Source: Hansfordia pulvinata | Taxonomy: Eukaryota; Ascomycota; Sordariomycetes; Xylariales | DNA length: 64,000 bases | Direction: 5' to 3' | Assembly (NCBI GenBank): GCA_006538405.1 | Contig: BJKQ01000016.1 | Location: 744,001-808,000, forward strand | In this document: positions 31,887 through 41,043 of the stretch, piece by piece | Numbering within the stretch: the first letter of the stretch is position 1 | How the letters are laid out: each line of letters starts with the position of its first letter | Position numbers and translations under genes: made by a program | Notes under the pieces: model-generated | Told to the model about the DNA's origin: nothing | Databases searched by the model: none | Seen by the model: only the letters and a program-made list of their open reading frames with translations

Positions 31887-32753
31887 TGGTTCGGTTGCGG
31901 GATGGGTGGAATTCTCTTGCGAGAGTGACCAAGGGGTCCGTTGTGAAATGGATGACCAGGAAGTCTCGCCGTCAATCAGGATGGAAGACGAAACCCCCCC
32001 CCCCCCCCCCCCCGGCAGCCGTACTGCCCGGCTTTCAAGCTGCCCCTTATAGAAACCTATTGGGGTATCCCCGCGTCAGAGATGGCAGCACACGCCGAGG
32101 CATTGTCCGTCTTGGGTTGCTCTCAGGGAGGGGTTGGGAGGGGGACGCGGCAGTCAACAAGTAAGCCCCTGAGCTTCGTCACGTGCTGCGATGCCCAAGA
32201 GGAGGCAGTATCCCCCGAGAGAACTCACTCCGGCCGCAAACCAGATGCCGTGCGGTGTACGGGACGAGTGATAGTCGCCTCGCGGGACATCGTTGCCGAA
32301 GTCTCGTCACTGCGCAGCCCCCACGCTTGACCCCGCAGCATCATCACCCTGCGTTGGGTTCCGGTCGTCACTCAAGGGCTGCAAGGCAATTTGTTTGCAT
32401 TTGCCAATCTGTATTGGCAACGGTCTCGGTATCTGGCTCGAGATGTGTAATCGCCAGAGGTGCAGTGAAGGCTGCCTGTCTAGCGTCAACTTTGAGAACA
32501 TGGAGGATTGTTCCCTGCGTTGGTACAAAGGCTCATGTATGAGTATTTTCCGAGTAAATTGTGAAATTTGCCTATGGAGAAATCTATATAACACCCTAAA
32601 TCAGGGAGGGGTATCTGTGCCGTCTGCTAGTCGCAGTTTTCGCCTCTCACTTTTAGCTTCAAGCAAGCCTCTGAACTATAAGCCTCCGCTGGACACAGTC
32701 GTGGCGGCCTTATTCATATCCCACAACCGAGAGTCCCGCCCCTTCAGACCTCT
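31887..32753. other. Spacer between the kinase fusion and the secreted protein gene
   Basis: Upstream of the kinase fusion, so it should hold that gene's promoter, and downstream of the 276-aa secreted protein. A C run lies at 31987-32012. A plus-strand frame through 32293-33123 is mostly antisense to the secreted protein and is not accepted as a gene. Confidence 0.5.
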
Positions 32754-33584
32754 CTACACCGGGTCTCCGTTGTTCTTCACCGGCTTCCTCCAGGAAGCGA
32801 ACCAGGGCGTCTTCTCCGTCGGGTCCTTCTTCGGCTCCCAGCTCTCGATCGTGGCCGCCAGCATCTTGCCAATGTCCGTGGAGGGCGCCTGGTTCCACTC
32901 AAAGACCGTCCGCTCCCACTGCGGGTTCCGGATCCAGATCTTGAAGGCGATGTCCTTCAAGGCTCCCTCGTACGCGTCGATGCTCAGCGCCACCGGGAAC
33001 CCGCGGCCGTCTCCCTCAAAGGTGTGCTCGTACCGGTGCATGGCGTCTTCAAGGATCTTCCTGAACCGGTCCCACGTGGGCTGCTTCCTCAGGCGGACCG
33101 TGTGCCTCATGATCTCCACGTAGATGCCGATGTTGGTCTTGTACAGGTGTTTCTTCAGAGGCACCTTGTCGCGGAGGGCAAAGAACTCGGGGTGGTGGCC
33201 GCCTGCTTGCACGCCCTCCGCGCCGTAGAGGATGTTCTCCTTGGCTTCCTCCCCCTCCTCGTCGTCGAGCATGTCCTGGGCGGCCGCCTCGGGGAGATGG
33301 TGCAGGGTCTCGTGGTCCGGCTTCGGCGGGGCGTACTCTGAGTTCTTGGCCCAGACGGCCTCGCCGAGCTCGAGACGGTAGCCCTGGACCAGGTCGCCTT
33401 GCGGGGCCCAGTACTCGGCGCCGTGGGCTCCGGCGATCCTCGTCGCGCCGCTGAAAGTGTTCCCCCCGACGTTGTCGACGATCTTGGGGCCCTTGCCGCC
33501 GAAGAGGCTCGGGAAGGTCAGGTGTGCAGACGCCGCCGAGAAGAGGGCGGCCGAGGCCAAGGCAACGTTCCGGAGACCAACCAT
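32754..33584 (-). CDS. Secreted protein of unknown function (276 aa)
   Basis: Single exon ending at TAG 32754-32756. The N-terminus MVGLRNVALASAALFSAASA is a signal peptide with a likely cut after AAS-A. The mature part is a well-mixed globular sequence without cysteines: VDNVGGNTFSGATRIAGAHG, YWAPQGDLVQGYRLELGEAV, FFALRDKVPLKKHLYKTN, YRFRKI/HRYEHTFEGDGRGFPV-type blocks and FKIWIRNPQWERTVFEWN. The balanced composition supports a real gene. I do not recognise the family. It sits inside the quinate cluster, between the kinase fusion and qa-x, on the same strand as both. An aromatic-acid-related extracellular role would be speculation. Confidence 0.7.
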   Translation of the reverse strand: MVGLRNVALASAALFSAASAHLTFPSLFGGKGPKIVDNVGGNTFSGATRIAGAHGAEYWAPQGDLVQGYRLELGEAVWAKNSEYAPPKPDHETLHHLPEAAAQDMLDDEEGEEAKENILYGAEGVQAGGHHPEFFALRDKVPLKKHLYKTNIGIYVEIMRHTVRLRKQPTWDRFRKILEDAMHRYEHTFEGDGRGFPVALSIDAYEGALKDIAFKIWIRNPQWERTVFEWNQAPSTDIGKMLAATIESWEPKKDPTEKTPWFASWRKPVKNNGDPV

Positions 33585-34903
33585 CTTTGCGGACTAGCAA
33601 ACCGTTCGGGTCTGCCTGCTGCTGCGTGTGTCGTCAAGAGTACAGTCGTGCCGTGCCGTACATGGCCAAAGACCCAGGGAACACGGCACCTCGCCTTGAT
33701 ATACAGTGCTAGACTTCCACTCAAGGGACGGCAGAAACCCCCCCCCCCTGGTCATTCACCTTGACGGCTCGAAACCCACTTTCTGAGTGGCCGGCCGACT
33801 AAGAATAAACAGCCCGCACAAGCCAGCGAGCCCCACCACCAGATTCGGCCGCCGCTCGACTCCGGGCTGCTCGATGCATGCGATGCTCGCGTGAGAGGAC
33901 GGGGACCGCTGGCATGGCTGCCGTCTCTCTACGGAGTACTGCGCCGCATGCGAAGCGAAGAGCGAGTGCTAGGGCGCCAACAAGGTCGTCAAGATTCTGC
34001 TCGCAGGGTGGGGCGCCGCTGGGTGGCGTTCGCCTCGCACCTTGCTGGCCCTGCTGAGGCTCCCATCTGACAAGGAAGGGCTCGGGCAGGGAGAAGAAAA
34101 AAAATTGTATACGAGGCGACATCGCCTCCCGGGCGCCAGGGGCTGCAAAATGGCTCAAGCCAGGCGCCCATGTGGCTCGACGCAAGTGCTTGGGCTCGGG
34201 CGAGAGTGGTGAGTGAGGGCGGGAAGCGGCCCTGTCGTCATTGTCAGAAGACCGGAGGTGATGTTGCCACATGCGACTGTCTCGCATCCAGGGTGGCGAG
34301 AGTGTCTCTGGTGATTCAGGAGCACAGAAAATGCGGAGGACCTCTGGATGGCCTACCAGTCTTTTCCTCGGTCGCATCAATCGAAGCTACATGGAGGCCG
34401 AGGCTTGTCTCGATCCATTGACTTTTATACGTCCGCCGAGGTGCCAATGCTCAGAAAACCTAGTACTCCGTAGCTATTCTACGTGGAGGCAGAGGCTGGA
34501 CACACACAGTACTCGTCAAGAGGAAGTCACCGGCCTTACGGGCGAGCTGGGCGATATAGAAAGCCCATTCACTGCTTGCGACTGTCAGATCCGAACCCGT
34601 CAGACCTGACGCAAGGCTCACATCCGCAACCCGGCTGCGTACACAAGAAGACTGCGCCGGACACGCGGTTGGATACCAATCAACGCTTCAGGACTGGTCG
34701 TTTTCTTTTGGCTACTAATGCACTGAGCTGCAGAGCGTAGAGCAGCTACCAAGACCACCGGCAGACCTCGTTCTGCGAACGTCAAGGACGGCCAGGCCCA
34801 TGGGAGCACAGTTTCTGGATCACCCAGGGGGACCGGGAGATGAGAGGGAATGATGAGATGCGATCGAGTTGATTGATGCTGATATGCCCGAGAGGCCTCC
34901 CCC
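33585..34903. other. Spacer between the secreted protein gene and qa-x
   Basis: Promoter region of the secreted protein at its left edge and the qa-x 3' untranslated region at its right edge. A C run lies at about 33740-33748 and an A run near 34097-34103. No supported gene. Confidence 0.5.
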
Positions 34904-36354
34904 TCAAGCGCCGGGTCTGTCATAGTCCAAATCGCGCACCCTTTTCCAGACCTCTCGCACGACCCTCTCCTGTCCCTGGCGGCCGGTCTCTGTCTTCGAC
35001 GGGCCTGCCGGTCTTTTACTCGAGTGTCAGCTGTTGCGCAGCGGGAAACAGAAAACACAGATGGACAGACACGAGAGCACCACTTACCTGATGGCGAGGT
35101 ATAGGCGACTACCGAGCCTCACGTCGGGGACCACGGCGGTCTCCAAGTCCGGCGGCGGCTTGGCCGTCGTGACCAGGCCGCCGGCCTCCTGCACAATGGC
35201 GATGCCCGCGGCGACGTCCCTGCTCCCCCGTCAAGCGTCGTCAGCATACGGCCGCACACAAGAAAGAAAGCCAGCCCCCGGGTAGAGAAAGGGGACTGGC
35301 AGGCAGGCAAGGCAGGGTAGCAAAGTGCAGCAGCCGACTCACCACTCCCAGCAGCCGCCCTCCCACCAGATGTCGAAGGACCCCATGGCGACGTAGGCCA
35401 GGTCGAGGGTGGCGCTGCCCAGGCTGCGGACGCCGTGGACCATGCCGCCGCGGCCCCCGCGCCCGCCGGTCTCGGCCGCCATGTTGACGAAGCTCTCCAC
35501 CTTGCGGTGCAGGTTGCCGCCCGGCGCGTCCCGGCGGTCCTTGCCCCACTCGCACGAGAAGACGCAGCCGCCGGGCGCCCGGGCCGGCATCGGCGGCACC
35601 GCGGGGTCCCGGACCAGGGGCAGGCGCTGGGCGCCGTTGAGCCAGGCGCCCCGCCCGCGGCACGAGGAGAACGTCTGGCCGAGGAAGGGCGCGTCGACGA
35701 CGCCGACGACGGGCCGCCCGCCCACCGCGAAGCCGACCGACACGCAGAACATGGGGAACATGTGCGTGTAGTTGACCGTGCCGTCCAGCGGGTCCACGAT
35801 CCACGTCGGCTCGTCGCCCACCAGGTACGCCCGCGACGAGCCCTTGGAGTACGTCTCTTCCCCTATGAACCTGGGGCCGCGGGGTCGGTTTTAAGTCAGT
35901 TACAGCCGGAGGGAGAAGGGGGGGCTAAGAGCATAGCCGACACCGAGATGTTGCTGCCCTGCGGGGGAAGGGGAACGGGATGGGGAACGGGATGGGCACG
36001 GGGACGACCTCACCGGTGCGTGGGAAACCTGTCCTCGATCGACTTCTTGATGAACGCCTCGACATCTGTAGACGACCCCGCATGTCAGCCAGACCCCCAG
36101 AAATAACGGCTGCAAGCGCCAGCCAGCGCCGTGACGCCATGCAAGCTGCAGACGGTGATGAGGTGATGCCTACCCTCGTCCGCCTTGGTCACAATGTCGA
36201 CGGAGCTGTCCTTCTCGGAAAAGGTCTGTTCCCCGGGCCCTTGGCCCGCCCACCGGGCCTTTGCGAACGACATGAGCAGCTGCCCCGCGCTCTTGCCGAG
36301 CTCCACGGCGAACTCGTAGATCTCGCCCAGCTCCTGCTCGCTTATATCCGCCAT
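34904..36354 (-). CDS. qa-x: Inositol-monophosphatase-family protein of the quinate cluster (QA-X/QUTG)
   Basis: Five exons on the minus strand: 36354-36174, 36065-36014, 35870-35343, 35219-35088 and 35012-34904. All junctions are in phase, giving 333 aa, close to QUTG (about 330). The last acceptor is an unusual AAAAG rather than CAG. The Li+-sensitive phosphatase fold is clear: FIGEET (metal ligand Glu), WIVDPLDGTVNYTH (motif 1), and GGCWEWDVAAGIAIVQEAGG (motif 2 Asp). The ending VVREVWKRVRDLDYDRPGA also follows QUTG. All metal-binding residues are kept, so it is probably an active Mg2+-dependent phosphatase. In other fungi the gene is co-regulated with the quinate genes, but its substrate in the pathway is not settled. 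Unlike its neighbours it has no frameshift. Confidence 0.9.
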
Positions 36355-39300
36355 TGTCGTCCCGGGTCGGAGGCTGGCTGTGAACGCTGACAGTGAGCGG
36401 AGGTGGCGTTGAGTATCGGCTGCTAGAGGACAGCAGCTAGCACAGCAGGCGCAGTTCGGGAGACGTCTAAGAGTGTGTGGATGGAGGAGTCCGGCAGCAA
36501 ATGGCGACGGGATATCGAGTGAAGCTCGAGGACGGAGCAGTTGCTTATCGTCGAAGCGGCCGTGTTGGCGGAGGGGCCGGGGCCTCGCCCGGAGCGCTAA
36601 CTACATTACCTACCTTACCTAAATGAATGGCCCCTGGGAGCCGGAGGATCAGCAGACCCCGCTGCTGCGAGTCTCCACCGTCTGTCTGTCTGTCGGGGTC
36701 GGAGTCAGCCAGGCAGTGGCAGGCTGACCCTCGCGTGCCGCCGCGACGTCGTTGCACCCGTCGCAGTCGAGGTAGGCAGATGTACGCTTGGCCTGCTCCG
36801 CCTGTTACTCCCAGGCCTACTACGCGACGCGAGGGTGCCGAGAAGTCAGTCATTGGCATGGTGCCGTCTGAAGCCCTGGACGAGAAACGATGGAGCGACA
36901 GCTGGCTGGCCGCCGGATTCAAGGTCGCTCGACGCTGGCGGAACAGGCGCCACATGGCGGGGGTAAATCTTCTTCCACCCTTGGCGTACACGATTCTGCG
37001 CATGCGATTGGCCATCTCGATGCTTCAATTGCCTACGAGTACCTGCCAGGATGTTGCTCAATCCAAGGGTTTTCAAGCTTGGTCTGTCGGTCTGATGCAC
37101 ATGAATAGCTGGATCCATCGGAGTTGTTGAAACCTCGTCGTCGCCGCCGCAATTGAGAAAGTGGTGAGATCACCAACCTGAAAAGTCGCCGCCGAGCACA
37201 GTCACGAGTCAGTCGAGTCCCTGGAGCGCTGCGACACGGCTTGCAGGTGTCATGTTCCGCACTCATCCGTGCCTGCGTCCTGCGCACGAATACTGTCGAG
37301 CGCCCTCTGGATTTTGCCGCAGAAATACTGGATTGTGACGAGGACTGGCTTTTCTCTCCCTTCAGTCTCTACTTCAGCGACTGGGTTGAGAGCAGCCCGC
37401 CTTGCCACTACCGAGTGCATCCTGACTGATAGCGGTGTGGTTGAAGGCAGACGCAGCAGGCTCTCTGCCGTGCAGTTCCCATCATCGCGTTTCCTCTGGA
37501 GCAGGACCAGGTAATGCTTCCTGCGTTGATCACGTCTGAAGCGATTCAACCGTGAGGCATAGGACGCATCGCATTGGTGTTATCGTCACGACAGATCGGA
37601 CCTAGGTGGCGCCACGGTAGACGACGACTACCAGGACTTGGTGTAGAACACGGGGAGCCACTCGTCAGTACAGCAAACACCGAGTTGTCGCTAACCTTTC
37701 GACTCGGCCGAGGAGGCGGATCCACAGACAGCCCTGGGCTTTGGGAAGTAAGCCATTACGAATCCGATCCGTCGCCCGCAGAAGGTTTGCTCTCCCTTCT
37801 CTCGCCACGAGCTCCCCAACTCTGTCGGGTGGTCCGTGGCCGGGCGTGCGGCGCACTGCTTCCCGCACAGAGATCGGCGCGAGCAGTTTGGACAATGGTG
37901 ATTAATTATACGATTACAGCCTACAGCCCCCGCTCCAGAGGCAAAGCGCCACTAGATGGGGTATAAACGTGAATCTGGCCAAGCCAACGTAACGCCATCC
38001 ATGCGACGGCACTCGCCGTCCTGGCCGCCCGGCGCGGAACACATGCCCGAAGCAGACGTGTCGACGTGGCCGCTGATATGGAAGGAATATTTTCTGGATG
38101 GATGACTTGCATCCGCTTCCCCAGTGGCGCCGCGGTCTTGATCGGGAGCCCACCTCACGGCCCGCGTAGACAACGAGGAGCGCAGACTATAGGCACCGAG
38201 GGCCGAAGTGGTGCCCTGCCATCCTTGTCTCCGGGCCATGGTCGCCAGCAGGCAGTGCGAGATGTCAAGGTTCAACAGTCAGGGTTATGCGAGTTCAAGC
38301 ACCATCCTTCGTGGTTATCCAGCAGGTCGTCGCATGCTCGAGCACTTATTCAAGTATCCCCAAAGAGTCAATCTGGCCTGGTAAAGGAGATAGAGCACTT
38401 CAATGGGGCAATCTGACAGCTCGGGCACGAAATGGGTTCAATACGTGGGCCCCGAAAAGTCCGAGACGCCGGAGGGCTCGGAGACGTGTCGATGGTTGCG
38501 ACAGGTTTCCGGCCAGCACTGTCGCTATCTGCGCTTGAGCATATCATAAACACGGATCCACCGGCCCTTAATATAAAACATGTTTCCGTGCTTTATTGCC
38601 TCTTGTATAGCACAGCTCGTGAAGTATTCTACCCTGAGCAGGACTGCTGCTGCTTACCACAAGACTCGTGACTTGCCAATGTCTCCGTAGCAGTGATCTG
38701 TGGCAAGCCCGCCAGGATCATGATGCCTAAGAAGAGTCAATTTTCGATGCCAACGGGATGATTGCCGCTTGCGGCCATGTGGCTGAAGTGAGGCGCTGCG
38801 TGCCTTGGTGGGCCATCCACGTCCAAAACGGGCAACAGTGAATAATCCAAGATGGTGTAGGACCCTTAGTCCGAGATCCCCTTCCCGTCGCGGCCGATCC
38901 CCCTTTAGCCATACCCGCACGACACAGGCATAGCCATCTTACCGAGACGGGTTGTCCAGGACCTCCTCTTTGGGTTGGACGATCTATGCCAAGGTCCTAT
39001 CATCTCAGGAGCCGCCACGAGGCAAGCAAGGGCCACAGAGGCCAGAGAAGAAGCCAGTCCGACGGCGTGCGCTATAAGCGGCACACCAACTGCGCAGCGA
39101 GTTGGAACCCTGCCTCCAGATTCCGATTTCCCGAGGGGGGCAAGCTTCCTGGGCTCCCCACGGCGGGACTGACACCGCGCCTGATATTCGCGAATCAAAG
39201 TGGCAACCCACCTGACAGTTCCAAAGGCAGTATCTCAGCACGGAAGAACGGCACTCTCACTCTACGTTCGCGACATGGCGACACAGGTCCGACGCGCAGC

Positions 39301-39538
39301 AGAGATGATATAGGATGGTTATAAAGCCTAGCAGGCCGCGAGGATGTAGGGCGGGCCCTTTTCAAGCTCCCTCTGCCCACCCTCAACTGCAACAGGATCT
39401 TCTCAAGACTCTTCGAAGTTCTTGTGACTCGAAATCAACCCGGGTCCTGTGCCCTTGCAACCACACGGTATACTTCTTCATACATTCTTCGAACGTTTGG
39501 GTTTTTTTACGCAGGCTCGTCTAAAAGCCCCTTTCACC
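36355..39538. other. Right edge of the quinate cluster, about 3.2 kb without a supported gene
   Basis: The qa-x promoter lies at the left end, including ACATTACCTACCTTACC near 36602 and a weak operator-like sequence at 36961-36976. From about 37.1 kb composition is less GC-rich and all frames are short and overlapping. A minus-strand frame at 37250-37549 shows no motif. No RNA gene was seen. Confidence 0.5.
36961..36976. promoter_or_regulatory. Weak QA-1F operator-like site upstream of qa-x
   Basis: GGGTAAATCTTCTTCC matches GGRTAARYRYTTATCC at 13 of 16 positions and lies about 0.6 kb upstream of the qa-x start. A match of this quality could occur by chance in a window of this size. Confidence 0.25.
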
Positions 39539-40126
39539 ATGAAGTCTTTCCTCGCATTTTTCATCCTCTCTCTGCTGTCCTTCGCGCGGTTCTCCCTCGC
39601 GGGGGATGACGACGACGACGGCGGACCCTCAGCAGATGCCCTCGAAGATCCGCCCAAGGAGCCCGAGGCCTGGTACAGGATTCAGGGCGTTCGGATGGAC
39701 GTGAACAAACTCCCCACCACGAGTAAATCGCCAGACGGGGGCGGTAGCGGGTGGCAGGTCGCGTGGCCCCAACCGAGGTGCCTGGGTGCCACAAAGTGCA
39801 CGACCGATGCGGACTGCGTCAAAGGCGACGAAAAGGGCATGTTCCTCCAGGTAGAATACGTCACGAACCGCATGAAGAAATACGAAAAGACGGGCGGCAA
39901 GAGGTTTTGGGCGGAGCCGTGCACCACGTGCAACACGGACAACGCGTGGAGGACAATAACTGACGTCGTCGGGTGGACGACGCCCGGGCCGAGAGAAGGC
40001 TACTGTCAGCCGGACAAGGAGCTTGCCGGGGTCAACGCCAAGGCAAGTGCGCAGAGACACATGAACAAGATCATGGGCGTCGGGCACCAGCCGCGCGGCG
40101 TCAGGATGGCCAGGACTCTGCAGTGA
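39539..40126 (+). CDS. Secreted cysteine-containing protein (195 aa)
   Basis: Single exon with ATG at 39539 in TTTCACCATGAAG. The frame is also open upstream, but the signal peptide MKSFLAFFILSLLSFARFSLA fixes the start. An Asp-rich stretch (GDDDDDGG) follows cleavage. The mature domain has six cysteines (PRC, KC, ADC, PC, TC, YC) and blocks GWQVAWPQPRCLG, MFLQVEYVTNRMKKY and DVVGWTTPGPREGYC, so three disulfides are possible. I do not recognise the family. Small secreted proteins like this are common in fungi and can be cell-wall proteins or effectors. Nothing here decides between those. Confidence 0.7.
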   Translation: MKSFLAFFILSLLSFARFSLAGDDDDDGGPSADALEDPPKEPEAWYRIQGVRMDVNKLPTTSKSPDGGGSGWQVAWPQPRCLGATKCTTDADCVKGDEKGMFLQVEYVTNRMKKYEKTGGKRFWAEPCTTCNTDNAWRTITDVVGWTTPGPREGYCQPDKELAGVNAKASAQRHMNKIMGVGHQPRGVRMARTLQ

Positions 40127-41043
40127 TTCTGTAGGGACTGTGCGCGAGCACCTAGATCTGTTCTGCCAGACGGCCCAACGGCTCACGAGCATATATTTCG
40201 TTTTATACTACGCCATGGGTGTCGCTTAGCTCCTCAGTGCTGAGCGACTGGGAGTGGCGGGTATTTAGTTGCGCTTTCGAGAGATCGGGGTGAACTGTTA
40301 CTGAACAGCGCGCTTTGAAAGTCAGCACGTTCGTACTGTTCCGTCAGTGCCAGCTCTAGTCCATCATGATAGATGACGAATTCAATATTTTTCTCCTCAA
40401 GAAGTCGTTGCGCGACGGGCTCAAGCCCCAAGCCCGAGCGCCAGTCACTGCTCGGCGAAAACTCTTTGCTTAATCTGCCAACGTCCGTCCGCAGCCTCGT
40501 CTCACTATCGTGTGGGTTGCCTGCCGCACGCCATCCCCCCACACACCACCCGAGTGTCCTACCGTGTGCGCAGGTGAGACACCCAGCCTCGGAACTTTCA
40601 TCAATTGGACGCCCATAGAGGCAGTGCAAGGCTGCGCTGTGTAGATGTGGGCAATAAGACAGCAGAGTGTGACACATCATTGCTCTCATCGGCACACGAA
40701 TGCAGGTGTCTCAAGATTATCTTTCGAGTGGCAGGGAGGGGAGCTGCGGCGGCGCGAAGGCTGAGCCCGATCTGGAAGCGCTCGGATCAATCAGGCTGTG
40801 AAGTGGCATCGCTGCTCACATATAATAGGTATCTTTCGATTGGTAGGGAGGGGAAGAATGGGAGCTGCGGCGGCACGAAGGCTGAGCCCGATCTGCGAGC
40901 GCTCGGATCAATCAGGCTGTGAAGTGGCCTCGCTGCTCACATATAATCCATAGCTTCCCACCCTGCCAAGTGCCACCCTTCTTCGAAGCACCTTCTGTGA
41001 AACCCCAATACTTCGAAAGACCGTCGCCCCATCAGATTGCGCA
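40127..41043. other. Upstream region of the DUF3176 gene, with duplication
   Basis: Contains the tandem duplication at 40719-40947. The rest has only short unsupported frames. The ATG at 41044 lies about 100 bp after the second repeat copy, so the duplication lies in the promoter or leader. Confidence 0.6.
40719..40947. repeat. ~115-bp tandem duplication directly upstream of the DUF3176 gene
   Basis: Copy 1 is about 40719-40827 and copy 2 about 40830-40947. Shared words include ATCTTTCGA, GGAGCTGCGGCGGC, GGCTGAGCCCGATCTG, CGCTCGGATCAATCAGGCTG and GCTGCTCACATATAAT. The copies differ at only a few bases, plus a short insertion (AAGAATGG) in copy 2, so the duplication is fairly recent. Each copy ends in a TATA-like CATATAAT. 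Confidence 0.9.

Noticed and set aside
32293..33123. 276-codon plus-strand frame with many cysteines at its start
   Set aside because: More than half is antisense to the secreted protein gene. The Cys-rich start has no signal peptide or recognisable domain.
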